A stretch of DNA of 64,000 nt from Actinomycetes bacterium (lineage in GTDB: Bacteria > Actinomycetota > Acidimicrobiia > Acidimicrobiales > Acidimicrobiaceae): contig JAJYNL010000077.1 in assembly GCA_021786375.1 (NCBI GenBank), positions 1 through 64,000 of the forward strand, in the 5' to 3' direction. Shown here one piece after another: positions 1-9,089 of the stretch. Below the pieces are notes generated by a model. That model was given only the letters and a program-made list of their open reading frames with translations, was not told the origin of the DNA and did no database searches. Numbering within the stretch: the first letter of the stretch is position 1; each line of letters opens with the position of its first letter. The translations under genes were made by a program, and so were the position numbers.

Positions 1-354
1 GCCGGGGGCATAGGAGAACATGGTGCCCAGAACGCCGAATCCCGCCTTCTCCAGCACCCGCAAGGAGGCGACGTTGTCGCTCGCGGCGCGAGCGCGAAGG
101 GGCCGAGCCGACAGATCCTCGAGAAGCAAGAACAGCGCCCGAGTTGCGATGCCTTCGCCCCAGCGTGGGCGGTCCACCCAGTAAGTCACCTCCGTTGCGC
201 CATCCCAGCGGTAGCATCCGATGGTCCCGACCAACTCGCCGTCGGAGATGATGGCCAGAAATGTGTTTTCAGGATTCGAAAGCACGCGCCGCATGTGGTT
301 GTCGAAGGCCTCTCGGTCGCTAGGATCGTCGGCGGTGAAGGCGGCCATGCGCAC
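1..354 (-). CDS. GNAT-family N-acetyltransferase, cut by window start
   Basis: The reverse strand reads as a GNAT acetyltransferase that transfers an acetyl group from acetyl-CoA to an unidentified amine. Visible family features are an early stretch with AAFTADDPSDREAF, a central beta strand with GELVGTIG, the acyl-CoA loop region RWGEGIATRAL, and the typical late ASDNVASLRVLEKAGF helix-strand. The C-terminal end lies beyond base 1. The start is uncertain: the only initiation codons are GTG at 354 and ATG at 348. Family members usually have a few more residues in front, and these can be read in frame back to the TGA that ends the PASTA gene. No ribosome binding site is seen, so the gene could be damaged at its 5' end. 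Confidence 0.8.
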   Translation of the reverse strand, partial: MRMAAFTADDPSDREAFDNHMRRVLSNPENTFLAIISDGELVGTIGCYRWDGATEVTYWVDRPRWGEGIATRALFLLLEDLSARPLRARAASDNVASLRVLEKAGFGVLGTMFSYAPG

Positions 355-393
355 CGAGTCGAGTGTCAGCGCAGGCGGTGCGGCGGACCCGCC

Positions 394-603
394 TCATCCG
401 CCTTCGGGCATGCTATCGAACCGCAGGCTTACCGTCACCACCGTCCTTATGGGAACGGTTGTCCCCGGAGATGGATCCTGCCCCGTCACCACTCCCTCGC
501 CCTCGGCCGCGTCAGGATCGGAAGTATGGCGCAGGCGCAGCCCCTCGCCGTAGCAGGCGTCCATTGCCTCGTGAAAGAGAAGACCCGCAAGGTCGGGAAC
601 CAC
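394..603 (-). CDS. small single PASTA-domain protein
   Basis: A 69-residue protein that is almost entirely one PASTA domain: it starts VVPDLAGLLFHEAMDACYGEG, has the GVVTGQDPSPGTTVP turn, and ends with strand TVVTVSLRF. PASTA domains occur outside the membrane in penicillin-binding proteins and Ser/Thr kinases, where they bind cell-wall fragments. Here there is no kinase, transglycosylase, signal peptide or membrane segment, so this is either a free domain or a leftover piece of a larger gene. The GTG start at 603 follows an in-frame TAG at 628-630 and has no clear ribosome binding site. The stop at 394-396 is directly in frame with the acetyltransferase downstream. Confidence 0.6.
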   Translation of the reverse strand: MVPDLAGLLFHEAMDACYGEGLRLRHTSDPDAAEGEGVVTGQDPSPGTTVPIRTVVTVSLRFDSMPEGG

Positions 604-627
604 AGCGGGCTTGTGCCACTTGCGCCG

Positions 628-696
628 CTACGGCGTCTCCCGCGCGAGGTCCTCGGCGACCTCCCGCGCAGAATCGATCTCAAACCACGCCACCAT
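628..696 (-). other. 22-codon open stretch in frame with the PASTA protein
   Basis: An ATG at 696 opens 22 codons (MVAWFEIDSAREVAEDLARE...) that end at TAG 628-630. The same frame then continues into the PASTA protein. The stretch looks protein-like, with a short amphipathic helix. It may be a separate small peptide, or the start of a longer PASTA protein that was broken by a nonsense mutation or sequencing error. Confidence 0.25.
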
Positions 697-774
697 GCAA
701 TCATCGCACCATCAGCCCTTTGCCGTGGCCGAAGATGCGATCGGCTTGACCCTCACCCCCGGATCTCCGACTGG

Positions 775-1839
775 CTACGTTACGGTTCCCGCAGCAGCGT
801 AGCGGCTATCCTTGCGCCCATCCCGGGCATCGACCCATGCAGCAAGACCAACCGCGGCGAGCAGCACCAGGTCGGCACCCCAGATGCTCGGCGTCATCCA
901 GCCGGCCACACTCGGCCCGACCGCGAATGTCCCTCGCGGGTAGAGCGGGCTGACACTCGCGGATACCCTGTATATTCCGGGCACGGGGGCACTGAAGCTG
1001 GCCACCGGGCGCGCGCCGCGCAAATCGCGGAGATAAGCCGGACCTCCGGCAAAGTTGCTGACGGCAAGGCTTGCGCCACCGTCCGAGACCACCTCGACGG
1101 CCAGCCCCTCCGGCGCGGCCGCCGCGCTCTTCTCGGCATAGACGAAATAGGTTCCCGGCGTGTTCACGTTGATTACGACCGTGCCCGGGAGGTTTGCGCG
1201 CACGAAGCCCGCGGTGCTCGCGGTGAGGGTCGACTGGGCGATAGCCAGCCACGCCAGCGAGGCAACCAGACCCGCCAGAGCCAGAGCAAGAGAGCGGCGA
1301 TGCCGCCAAGCCGGTCTTGGGCCCCTTGGCGTCGGTTCGGCGCGTCGGTTCCCTCCGGCCGACCGACTCGCCACAACGAAAGCCACGCCGGCGATAGCAG
1401 CGGCGACCACCAAGAGCGGCCAGGCAACCCAGTCCGGCGCCGACCGCACGAGTTCGTGAACCGCAGCATCCAAGACCAGAAAGCCCACGCCGAACAGCAC
1501 AACCGTGTTGAGCCCCGCGGCAAGCCGTCCACGGCGGGAGCCGAGCTGGATCGCGCGGGCGCTCAGCGACATCCCAATGGCGATCGGCACCAATAGCAGC
1601 GCGAAGGCGGGCAGATCCCGCCCCAAGGCGCCCCAGCCGTAGATTCGCTCGGGTTCGTTGTATAGGTCGCTGGTTTGCATGTAGAGCTGCCAGAAGACGA
1701 GCGCGGCTGCGGCGACCACAATGCCCAGCAGTACCACCATCGCGTGCCCTGCAAGCCGGTCGCCCGGCCCGACGACGTTCATACCATTTTCGGAGCCCGG
1801 TGCGCCGGATGAACTCTTGTGATGGAGACGCGAAACCAT
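775..1839 (-). CDS. unknown multi-pass membrane protein with a large outer domain
   Basis: 354 residues, not assigned to a family. Hydrophobic segments lie at about residues 33-53, 77-93, 109-127, 138-157, 183-201 and 320-335. Between the fifth and sixth is a region of about 115 residues rich in Gly, Val, Ser and Ala with alternating beta-strand character, probably a beta-sandwich outside the membrane. The start has a good ribosome binding site, GGGAGG five bases before the ATG. The gene lies downstream of the DUF4232 lipoprotein on the same strand with a gap of about 110 bases, so both may belong to one envelope-related transcript. The function is unknown. Confidence 0.75.
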   Translation of the reverse strand: MVSRLHHKSSSGAPGSENGMNVVGPGDRLAGHAMVVLLGIVVAAAALVFWQLYMQTSDLYNEPERIYGWGALGRDLPAFALLLVPIAIGMSLSARAIQLGSRRGRLAAGLNTVVLFGVGFLVLDAAVHELVRSAPDWVAWPLLVVAAAIAGVAFVVASRSAGGNRRAEPTPRGPRPAWRHRRSLALALAGLVASLAWLAIAQSTLTASTAGFVRANLPGTVVINVNTPGTYFVYAEKSAAAAPEGLAVEVVSDGGASLAVSNFAGGPAYLRDLRGARPVASFSAPVPGIYRVSASVSPLYPRGTFAVGPSVAGWMTPSIWGADLVLLAAVGLAAWVDARDGRKDSRYAAAGTVT

Positions 1840-1950
1840 GCCGGCCTCCCTTCAACCCTTTGACCAGATGATCACTCCGCGCCCGCCAATCCGGCAAGGG
1901 CACTAGGTCATAATCGAATTGGCGCCGGCCCGCCAGGGAGCCGCTGGCAC

Positions 1951-3087
1951 CTACTGCCCACCGCCATACGACTGATATGGCGTCACCCAGGTGACGCCGA
2001 TTCCCGCGCAGTCGGGCATGTTCGCCCCCATGCCGGCGAGAAAGGCGGGGATTTGCGATGTTGTCCGGGTCCCGGGCGCCGCGACAAGAAGGTATTCGAA
2101 GGTCGGGCACTCCCCCACCCCGCCAGGCGGGAGGTCACTACCCTCCACCTGCGCCTCCGCGACTCCACCGTTCGCCGGAAGCAGCACCGGGGAGGGAGCA
2201 CTTTGCGCCACCCCGATCGGGGGGTTGCTACTGTTCACCGCGACAACCCTGGTACCCGATGTTTGCTCGCCCACCACGCTCGGCCAACCCTCCAGGCTGC
2301 AAGGGAGATCGGAGACGTTCTTGAAGTCGAGGGTCGCGGAGACCTGCCCCGCCGCGGCGCCGCTGTGTGCGATGGATACCTGCAGATGCTGCCCCGTGCA
2401 GGCCGGCATCCCCGCTCCGGAAGGCACCGCCGTCGTGCTCGTCGCCGCCGTCAGACTGGAGGGGCCGGCATTGCCGATCACCGCTGTTACCGAAAATCCC
2501 GGACAGCCCGGCATCAGCTGGTTCAAACCCGGCAACATCGCAGGAACCTTGATTGCCGAGCCGGCTCCCGGCGGGGTCACCTGCAGATAGGTGAACGCCG
2601 GGTCGCATGGGGGACCGTAGTCCACACCGGTGGGAACGCTGAAGAGGGCATAGACGGGTTTGTTCGGGACCACAAGGGCGGCGGTTCCGGCCTTTTGTCC
2701 CGCCGGCCTTCCCAGAATCGACTCCACCTTTGCGGCCTTGATCGTAGCCCCGGTCTGGCCCACCACTCCGACGACCTTGGGCCAACCTGCAAGGTGGCAG
2801 TAGGAGGACGAGGTGTTGGTGAAGACCAGCTCCCCGGCCACCGTCCCGGCCGCTTGGCCCACCTGGGCAATGGAGACCGACAGCTGCGCAGTAGAACACG
2901 GCGGCGCGGCGGCGGGATTGGAAAAGAAGTCCGCCGTGTTCCCTTTGGCCGGTGTCGTGGCGGTGACCGCCGAACCGGCGGAGGCGGTGGCGGTGGAGCC
3001 AGCGCCACAGGCTGCCAGGACCAGCGAAAAGAGCAGCGAAACCGCAATGTTACGACTCGACCCCTTTGTACTCGTCGCGTATTGCAC
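1951..3087 (-). CDS. lipoprotein with two DUF4232 domains
   Basis: 378 residues beginning with a lipoprotein signal peptide: a hydrophobic stretch at about 14-25 and the lipobox LAAC with the acylated Cys at residue 27. A Ser/Thr/Ala-rich linker follows. Two tandem repeats come next, each starting with a Cys (about residues 64 and 229) and containing a strand pattern followed by an N-x-S/C-x-L-x-GWP motif (CHLAGWPKVVG and CSLEGWPSVVG). This is the DUF4232 signature, common in actinobacterial secreted and lipoproteins of unknown role. The start codon is GTG. The likely location is the outer face of the cytoplasmic membrane. Confidence 0.85.
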   Translation of the reverse strand: MQYATSTKGSSRNIAVSLLFSLVLAACGAGSTATASAGSAVTATTPAKGNTADFFSNPAAAPPCSTAQLSVSIAQVGQAAGTVAGELVFTNTSSSYCHLAGWPKVVGVVGQTGATIKAAKVESILGRPAGQKAGTAALVVPNKPVYALFSVPTGVDYGPPCDPAFTYLQVTPPGAGSAIKVPAMLPGLNQLMPGCPGFSVTAVIGNAGPSSLTAATSTTAVPSGAGMPACTGQHLQVSIAHSGAAAGQVSATLDFKNVSDLPCSLEGWPSVVGEQTSGTRVVAVNSSNPPIGVAQSAPSPVLLPANGGVAEAQVEGSDLPPGGVGECPTFEYLLVAAPGTRTTSQIPAFLAGMGANMPDCAGIGVTWVTPYQSYGGGQ

Positions 3088-3132
3088 GGCCCGATGCTAC
3101 CAAGAACCGTCCAGGTGCGCCCCGAAAAGCAC

Positions 3133-3167
3133 GACGCCACGCAGGCTTTGCAGGCCTGCGTGGCGTC
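3133..3167 (-). terminator. intrinsic terminator after pckG
   Basis: A perfect 14-base inverted repeat (3133-3146 and 3154-3167) with a 7-base loop lies 24 bases after the pckG stop. Read on the minus strand it is followed by GTGCTTTT, a short T run. This is a strong candidate for Rho-independent termination of pckG before the lipoprotein gene. Confidence 0.8.
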
Positions 3168-3191
3168 CCAAATCCCTTTTCAGGATGGGGC

Positions 3192-4988
3192 TTAGGCCTG
3201 CGCCCTCGCCCTCAGGGCGGAAAGCTCCTCCGCGAGCCGGGCGGGCAGCCGGTCTCCAAACTGAGCGTAATGGCTGGCAATCGCCTCCACCTCTGCCAAG
3301 AGATCAGCCGGATCAATGGCGAAGAGCGAGTCCGCGGTGGCTCCTGCGGCCAGAGCTACGCCGTCCAGGTCGAGCTCTCCAGCCTTGGGAACCAAGCCAA
3401 GCGGGGTCTCTTCGGCGTCGGCCCTGCCCTCGAGACGGTCGACGATCCAGGCCAGCACGCGCGAGTTCTCGCCGTAGCCGGGCCAGATGAACCTGTTGTT
3501 CTCGTCCTTGCGGAACCAGTTGACCAGGTATAGCCGTGGAAGCTTCAAGTCCTGGCGCTCAGCGAACTTGAGCCAGTGGTCGAAGTAATCGCCCATGTGG
3601 TAACCACAGAACGGAAGCATCGCGAAGGGATCGCGGCGCAGGTTGCCAACCGCACCCACTGCGGCTGCCGTGGTCTCCGAAGCCATGGTCGAGCCCAGGA
3701 AGACCCCGTGCTCCCAAGAGTAGGCCTCCGTGACCAATGGAGCCAGCGTGCGGCGCCTGCCACCGAAGAGCATGGCCGAGATCGGCACGCCGCGAGGGTC
3801 CTGCCATTCGGCGGCGATCTGGGGGCATTGGGCGGCGCTCACGGTGAAGCGGGCATTGGGGTGGGCGGCGGGCTTGCCGGAATCCGCATCGTAAGGCTTG
3901 CCGGTCCAGTCGGTGAGATTGTCCGGTCGCTCACCGTCCATCCCTTCCCACCAAACGTCGCCATCAGCGGTGAGGGCCGTGTTGGTGAAGATGGTGTTAG
4001 AAGTGAAGGTCTCCATCGCGCTGGGATTGGTGGAATAGCTGGTTCCGGGGGCAACACCGAAGAAGCCCGCCTCGGGGTTCAGGCCCCACAGACGGCCATC
4101 CTCACCCACTCGCAGCCAGCAGATATCGTCTCCGAGGGTCTCCACCTTCCATCCGGGAAGGGTCGGCACGAGCATTGCGAGGTTGGTTTTGCCGCAGGCC
4201 GAGGGGAAGGCGCCGGTCACGTAATGGACCTCGCCGCGCGGCGAGGTCAGCTTGAGCAGCAGCATGTGCTCAGCCAGCCAGCCCTCGTCCCGGGCCATCA
4301 CGGAGGCGATACGCAGTGCCAGGCACTTCTTGCCGAGCAGCGCGTTACCGCCATAACCGGAACCGAAAGACCAGATCTCACGGGTCTCGGGGAAATGGGA
4401 GATGAAGATGTTGTCCGGGTTGCACGGCCAAGCCACGTCCTCCTGACCCTCGGCCAGGGGGCTGCCGACCGAATGCAGCGAATGAACGAAGTCGCCGTCC
4501 TCGCCGAGCGCCTCGAGTACCGGCGCGCCCATGGTGGCCATGATCCTCATATTGCACACGACATAGGCGGAGTCGGTGATCTCAACGCCTACCAGGGAGA
4601 ACGGTGAACTCACCGGGCCCATCATGAAGGGAATGACGTACATGGTACGCCCCCGCATGCTGCCCCGATAGAGGTTGGTCATGGTCGACTTCATCTCGAC
4701 CGGGTCGCTCCAGTTGTTGGTGGGCCCGGCATCCTCCTCGCGTTCCGAACAGATGAAGGTACGGCCCTCGACACGGGCAACGTCCTTGGGGTCCGAGTGC
4801 GCCCAGTAGCTGTTAGGCCGCTTGGCGTCGGAGAGGCGCTTGAACGTGCCCTTCTCCACCAGCTGCTGCGCCAGCTGGTTGAACTCCTCTTCGGAGCCGT
4901 TGCAGAAGTAGACTTCCTCTGGCTCGCAAAGCGCGGTGATCTCGTCAACCCAGTCGAGCAGCTTCTTGTTCTTGGTCGGGAAAGTCAT
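3192..4988 (-). CDS. pckG: phosphoenolpyruvate carboxykinase (GTP)
   Basis: 598 residues, the usual length for GTP-dependent PEP carboxykinase. The enzyme interconverts oxaloacetate plus GTP with PEP plus GDP and CO2, the first committed step of gluconeogenesis or an anaplerotic step. Family features seen are the P-loop-like [11 protein letters not shown] at about residues 260-270 with the active-site Cys, the upstream [14 protein letters not shown] substrate loop, and the C-terminal [19 protein letters not shown] guanine-binding region. The ATG is preceded by GAGAGG eight bases upstream. It is monocistronic, diverges from thiL across an AT-rich 104-base gap, and ends at a clear terminator. 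Confidence 0.97.
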   Translation of the reverse strand: MTFPTKNKKLLDWVDEITALCEPEEVYFCNGSEEEFNQLAQQLVEKGTFKRLSDAKRPNSYWAHSDPKDVARVEGRTFICSEREEDAGPTNNWSDPVEMKSTMTNLYRGSMRGRTMYVIPFMMGPVSSPFSLVGVEITDSAYVVCNMRIMATMGAPVLEALGEDGDFVHSLHSVGSPLAEGQEDVAWPCNPDNIFISHFPETREIWSFGSGYGGNALLGKKCLALRIASVMARDEGWLAEHMLLLKLTSPRGEVHYVTGAFPSACGKTNLAMLVPTLPGWKVETLGDDICWLRVGEDGRLWGLNPEAGFFGVAPGTSYSTNPSAMETFTSNTIFTNTALTADGDVWWEGMDGERPDNLTDWTGKPYDADSGKPAAHPNARFTVSAAQCPQIAAEWQDPRGVPISAMLFGGRRRTLAPLVTEAYSWEHGVFLGSTMASETTAAAVGAVGNLRRDPFAMLPFCGYHMGDYFDHWLKFAERQDLKLPRLYLVNWFRKDENNRFIWPGYGENSRVLAWIVDRLEGRADAEETPLGLVPKAGELDLDGVALAAGATADSLFAIDPADLLAEVEAIASHYAQFGDRLPARLAEELSALRARAQA

Positions 4989-5092
4989 CGATAATCCTCT
5001 CGGGGGAAGGACGAGCCGAAGTTACGAATACGTGAACAATAATTTACGGTTGATTAATACTTAGCGCGTTCAAGTGGGAAACAAAAAACCCG
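4989..5092. promoter_or_regulatory. divergent promoter region of pckG and thiL
   Basis: This 104-base gap is clearly more AT-rich than its surroundings (for example CAATAATTTACGGTTGATTAATAC) and separates two divergently transcribed genes, so it must hold both promoters. I cannot fix the -35 and -10 elements with confidence. Confidence 0.5.
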
Positions 5093-6037
5093 ATGTCTGC
5101 TGATCAAGCTCGCAACCATGCCGGACACTCCGAATTCGAGGTGCTCGCACGCTTCTTCGAGCGCGCCGGCTCATCCGGACCGGGTGTTTTGGTCGGCCTT
5201 GGCGACGATGCCGCCGTGGTCAGCATCGGTGAACAGCGAGTGGCGCTATGTGCCGATGCCCTCGTCGACGGAGTCCACTTCGACCTCGCCTACTTCTCCG
5301 TGGCGGACCTTGCCGCCAAAGCGATCGCCGTCAATGCCTCCGATATCGCTGCCATGGGCGCGATTCCCAGGTACTATCTCTCCACCATCGCTTCCCGCGG
5401 CAACCTGGACGTGGAGGAGATCTTGGTGGTCATGGCCGAAGAGGCCCGCTCCCACGGGGCGCTTCTGGTCGGTGGGGACCTGGTAAGTTCAGGCGAGCTC
5501 AATGTTTCGGTTTCCGCGGTCGGCGTTTTTGAGGCCGGCTCGGCCGTCCTTCGCCGGTCCGGGGTACGTGCCGGAGATGCACTCCTGGTCACCGGCCCTC
5601 TTGGCGCTTCGGCCCGCGGCCTGCGTGGACTGCGCCAAGGGGACCAATCGCTGAGTGTCGCCGCCCGTGAGGCCCATCTACGGCCGCGCCCCCAGCTCAC
5701 AGCGGGCCAACTCGCCGCCAGACTTCAGGCGCACGCCGCGATCGATGTTTCCGACGGCTTGCTGGCGGACCTGGAGCACATGCTTGTCGCGAGCGGCGTC
5801 GGAGCAGAACTAGGGGAGATTCCGCGCTTCGAAGGTGCGACGCCGGAGGAGGCTCTCTACGGCGGCGAGGACTACCAGCTCATCATCGCCACCGACAAGC
5901 CGGCAGAGCTTGCCTCCGCCTTCCAGGGTGAGGGTCTTCCCCGGCCTTTCGTCATCGGCAGGGCCGTGCCGGCTCCCTCGGTCCGCCTACTGGAGGGACA
6001 CCCTTATCGACCCGGCGGCTACACGCATCGGCTCTAA
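5093..6037 (+). CDS. thiL: thiamine-monophosphate kinase
   Basis: 314 residues of the PurM/ThiL-like ATP-binding family. It phosphorylates thiamine monophosphate to thiamine diphosphate, the last step of the cofactor's synthesis. Diagnostic features are GLGDDAAV near residue 36, the DALVDGVHF stretch, KAIAVNASDIAAMGA, the central VTGPLG segment and the C-terminal DVSDGLLADL and ALYGGEDYQL motifs, all of which belong to ThiL. It stands alone, diverging from pckG and convergent with the dehydratase gene, with no other thiamine genes nearby. The start has only a weak ribosome binding site. Confidence 0.95.
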   Translation: MSADQARNHAGHSEFEVLARFFERAGSSGPGVLVGLGDDAAVVSIGEQRVALCADALVDGVHFDLAYFSVADLAAKAIAVNASDIAAMGAIPRYYLSTIASRGNLDVEEILVVMAEEARSHGALLVGGDLVSSGELNVSVSAVGVFEAGSAVLRRSGVRAGDALLVTGPLGASARGLRGLRQGDQSLSVAAREAHLRPRPQLTAGQLAARLQAHAAIDVSDGLLADLEHMLVASGVGAELGEIPRFEGATPEEALYGGEDYQLIIATDKPAELASAFQGEGLPRPFVIGRAVPAPSVRLLEGHPYRPGGYTHRL

Positions 6038-6049
6038 GACTTTGGCTGC

Positions 6050-6952
6050 TCAGCCGGCCAAGGTGGCCGACGCCGTCATGCAGAGGTCGCCCTGGCAAGT
6101 GATCTCGATGTCGACCACCGAATCACGCTGCTGCCTGGCATGTATCTCGGCCTCCTGGCCCTCGAAGATCGGTGACCGGGCACGGAACTCGAAGGCACTC
6201 ACCTTCTCCAGCCCAACCCCCAGCAATGACTCGAGCGCAGCCGAAGCGAGCAGCGGTCCATGGACCACCAGTCCCGGGTATCCCTCGAAGTGCTGGCAGT
6301 AGGAGCGGTCATAGTGGATCTTGTGCGGATTCCCGGTCAGGGCGGAGTAGGTGAAAAGCATTGGTGACAAAGCCCGCAACCTGCCGTCACGCGCGAAGCC
6401 ACCGGCATCTGTGGTTTCGCGCGCCTCGAAGGTGAGCGAGCCCGCCTCGCCGTCGAGGGCGGGCAGTTCGAAGGGACGATAGGTGGCGGGCGGCGGATCG
6501 AAGAAAACCAGTGACTGCTCCTCGACGCGCGCCAGCTCGCCGTGCTGGCTGATGCGATGCTCGAGGGTGACGAAGACAAGGTCGCCGGAGCGTCCCGACT
6601 TCTGCTCCACCTTGGTACAAATGGTGACCTTCTCCGCGGGCGAGCCGACTGCCAACGGAGCCAGGAGTTTCACGCCACCGCCCGCGTACATGCGGCGCCT
6701 CGCGGGAACCGGCGGAACCACGCTCGCCTCCCCGCGCCGAAGGTGGCCATCGGGGCCGAGTTCGCCCGGCTTGTAGGCGCGGTGAAAATAGACCCAATGC
6801 CAAACAGCAGGAAGATCCCCAAGCTCCTCGTCCGTCGCCTCACGGCCGAGAAGCGCCGCCAGCGCCATCGCACTCTCCGGCGCCATCGACTCGCTCGAGC
6901 GCTCCTCGCGCCCGATATATTCCGCATACCGCGCCCCTTGCGTACCAGTCAT
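6050..6952 (-). CDS. FAS1-like hotdog dehydratase / acyl-CoA hydratase
   Basis: 300 residues with two hotdog-fold halves. The N-terminal half (LPAVWHWVYFHRAY... RRMYAGG) matches the FAS1-like dehydratase domain. The C-terminal half has FTYSALTGNPHKIHYD near residue 205 and GLVVHGPLLA, the catalytic segment seen in mesaconyl-C4-CoA hydratase and fungal-type HTD2 proteins. It probably hydrates or dehydrates a CoA ester, but the substrate cannot be read from the sequence. The start has GGAGG six bases before the ATG. It is a single gene, convergent with thiL. Confidence 0.85.
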   Translation of the reverse strand: MTGTQGARYAEYIGREERSSESMAPESAMALAALLGREATDEELGDLPAVWHWVYFHRAYKPGELGPDGHLRRGEASVVPPVPARRRMYAGGGVKLLAPLAVGSPAEKVTICTKVEQKSGRSGDLVFVTLEHRISQHGELARVEEQSLVFFDPPPATYRPFELPALDGEAGSLTFEARETTDAGGFARDGRLRALSPMLFTYSALTGNPHKIHYDRSYCQHFEGYPGLVVHGPLLASAALESLLGVGLEKVSAFEFRARSPIFEGQEAEIHARQQRDSVVDIEITCQGDLCMTASATLAG

Positions 6953-7073
6953 TGCGAACCTCCATGAGCTGGTTAGATACTACGCCCGGCCGGGCGGCGG
7001 TGCCATGCCGTTCCATCCTCGGCGAACGCCTCTATGCTTGGTCCGTACCTTAGATAGACGGGGAATCACGCCA

Positions 7074-7325
7074 TTGATTAGCGCTTTCGTGCTCATCCAG
7101 ACCGAGGTGGGAAGCATCTCAGAGGTTGCGCAGAACCTGCGCGGCACCCCGGGGGTCGACTTCGCCGACGAGGTGACCGGTCCCTACGATATCGTCTGCC
7201 GGGTGCACGCTGACGACCTTATCTCCTTGGGCGACAGCGTCACGGCGGCAATTCAGCGCATCGAGGGCGTAACCCGCACGCTCACCTGCCCGGTTACCCG
7301 CAACATCTCGCTCGCCGACCTCTAG
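7074..7325 (+). CDS. stand-alone Lrp/AsnC ligand-binding (RAM) protein
   Basis: 83 residues from a TTG start at 7074, chosen because the RAM domain begins exactly there (ISAFVLIQTEVGSISEVA) and a purine-rich ACGGGGA lies about ten bases upstream. An ATG at 7005 is possible but would add 23 residues unlike the family. The protein is a single alpha-beta sandwich as found at the C-terminus of Lrp/AsnC regulators, with GPYDIVCRVHADD and the VTRTLTCPVT end. It has no DNA-binding helix-turn-helix. Such free RAM proteins bind amino acids or partner with Lrp proteins. Confidence 0.85.
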   Translation: MISAFVLIQTEVGSISEVAQNLRGTPGVDFADEVTGPYDIVCRVHADDLISLGDSVTAAIQRIEGVTRTLTCPVTRNISLADL

Positions 7326-7343
7326 TTGGGTTCACTCGGTGGA

Positions 7344-7713
7344 TTAGAGGCCGCGACGAAGGCGTTCACCCCCAAGGCCCGCGATGAACAGCCCTCCAAG
7401 GTTTTCGCGCCGATACAGGCTCCCCGCCATCTGATCCCGCCAGGCGCCAAGAAATCCTGAGCCCCCGACCGGAACGAAGCCGCAGAAGGGGTGGAAGGCG
7501 GCCGGCGACAGGCGCTCCGGGCCCACCAAATCGATACCCATGGCAACCCGGACATAGATTGCCGCTTGGGCGAAGAGGATCAACCACCGGAGCGGACGTG
7601 CGCATCCGGCAATGGCGAATCGCGGCCAACGACCGGATGCCGGCCACGCCGTAGGCCGTGATCACAAGCCACGCCCGGGCGGCGTGAAAGTCCGCCGGCG
7701 ACACATGGAGCAC
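7344..7713 (-). pseudogene. frameshifted small membrane protein downstream of the TraG-like gene
   Basis: Coding character switches frame here. From a GTG at 7713, with GAGAGG ten bases upstream, one frame reads LHVSPADFHAARAWLVITAYGVAG. After about base 7640 the coherent reading is in another frame (RPLRWLILFAQAAIYVRVAM, then GIDLVGPERLSPAAFHPFCG) and runs to TAA at 7344. Together they would give about 120 residues with two membrane segments. The frame change could be a real mutation or a sequencing or assembly error. An alternative is a shorter intact ORF from TTG at 7583. No family is recognised. Confidence 0.45.
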
Positions 7714-7729
7714 CCACCCGGCCAACCTC

Positions 7730-9010
7730 TCAGCCGCGCCCGATCCCTTGCCACCCGGTGCGGCCCAGTCCTGGTCCTGCCACTGCGATGCGCGCAAAGC
7801 CCTGGCGCGCATTGAACAATAGAGCCTCCCCGGGGCGCCCTCTCGCCAGCTCGCCCGGGGATAGCAGAGGCCGCAGCTGCCCCGATCTGGAGCGCGGAGC
7901 GGGACCGGCGAGCGAGCGGCGGGCCCCCACGCCGGGCAGCATAACCAGCCGCTCGCCGGAGAGCAATGAGAGCTCCGCCAGCGTACGCCGGTCCGCAATG
8001 CCCGGGAAAACCAGCGTGTTCTGGAACAGGGTCAGCATCCCGTCCGAAAGGCCCGGCCAGCGATGACGCGCCTGGCTGAGGTCCTGCAACACGCCGAGCA
8101 CCAGCACTCCCTGGGAGGCCCCCTCGGAGAGAATCCCGCCGAGATCGTGCAGGGGGGCGATATTGGCCATCTCGTCCAGCAAAAGCTTCACGGCAGGCAC
8201 CGGCCGCGCCGAGCCGCCTCCGGCAACGCGTACGTTCGCCTGGGAATAGGCCGCCTGCCTCACACCGGCGATCAGCCCGGCGACGACGGGCGACAGGAGG
8301 TCCTGGACTGTGGACGGGGCCACTACGTAGAGCGTGTCGGTGGAAGCCGCGAAGGCGGTGGCGTCGAAATTGGGGGAAGCGCTGTCGGCCAGCACCTCCG
8401 GCATGCGGTAGGCCGAAAGCAGCCCCGCCGCTGTCGAAAGCACACCGGAACGCTCCCTCTCGGACGACGCCACCACGGCCGAGAGCGCACTCGCGGCCTC
8501 CCTCTCCCCCTTTGCCGCCAGCATCGCCACGGCGGATTCGAGCTCCCGGCCCTCCACCATCTCCATCACTTCCGGCATTCCCAGACCTCCCAGACGGGCG
8601 GCCAGGAGGCAGGGTGCCAGCACCGCTTCCGCGCGTTCCTCCCAGAACGAGAGCGCGTGTCCGGCGTGGACAGTCGAGGATCGGACCATAGCTCTGGCCA
8701 GCAGCATGGCACCCTTGAAATCGACGGCCTCGCCCACCGGCGAGAAGCGCAGTTGCGTCGCCCAGCCGGGCACCGGTGTGCTGCCGGATGGGTCGAAGAC
8801 CCATACCCGGCCGTGACGGGAACGCTCCTTTGCCGTGCGAGCCATAATGTCGACCTTGGTACTGGTCACCACCGTCGCCTGCTCGGAGGCGAGCAGGTTG
8901 GGCACAACCAGCGCCGTGGTCTTGCCACAGCGCGGCGGACCCAGCACCAACAAGTGCGACTCGCCGTCCAGATGAACCGGGCCACCTCGGCCTCTGCCCA
9001 GGTAGAACAA
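7730..9010 (-). CDS. VirD4/TraG-like conjugative coupling ATPase, soluble form
   Basis: 426 residues of the TraG/VirD4/TraM-recognition group of DNA-pumping ATPases. Walker A is GPPRCGKT near residue 25. A degenerate Walker B region, VKLLLDEMANIAPL, lies near residue 270 and is followed by the GVLVLGVLQDLSQARHRW segment typical of the TraM-recognition domain. Normal coupling proteins have N-terminal membrane helices; this one begins right at the nucleotide-binding domain. The start is TTG with a very strong GGGGAGGAGGGG ribosome binding site. No relaxase, VirB4 or pilus genes are in the window. The operon partner just downstream is broken. Confidence 0.8.
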   Translation of the reverse strand: MFYLGRGRGGPVHLDGESHLLVLGPPRCGKTTALVVPNLLASEQATVVTSTKVDIMARTAKERSRHGRVWVFDPSGSTPVPGWATQLRFSPVGEAVDFKGAMLLARAMVRSSTVHAGHALSFWEERAEAVLAPCLLAARLGGLGMPEVMEMVEGRELESAVAMLAAKGEREAASALSAVVASSERERSGVLSTAAGLLSAYRMPEVLADSASPNFDATAFAASTDTLYVVAPSTVQDLLSPVVAGLIAGVRQAAYSQANVRVAGGGSARPVPAVKLLLDEMANIAPLHDLGGILSEGASQGVLVLGVLQDLSQARHRWPGLSDGMLTLFQNTLVFPGIADRRTLAELSLLSGERLVMLPGVGARRSLAGPAPRSRSGQLRPLLSPGELARGRPGEALLFNARQGFARIAVAGPGLGRTGWQGIGRG

Positions 9011-9089
9011 ATCCCCTCCTCCCCTTGCCTACGGGAGTCGGGCCGGCTGGAGCCGGCGATCAGGCGAGCGGCGAGCGGCGGCTAAAGCA

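Noticed and set aside
295-1596. Long plus-strand reading frame of 433 codons
   Set aside because: It lies over the membrane-protein and PASTA genes on the other strand, is rich in Arg, His and Gly, and has no domain or ribosome binding site. It is a shadow of GC-rich coding DNA.
7662-8804. 380-codon minus-strand frame inside the TraG-like gene
   Set aside because: It is another frame of the same DNA; the Walker motifs and TraM-recognition segment are in the 7730-9010 frame.
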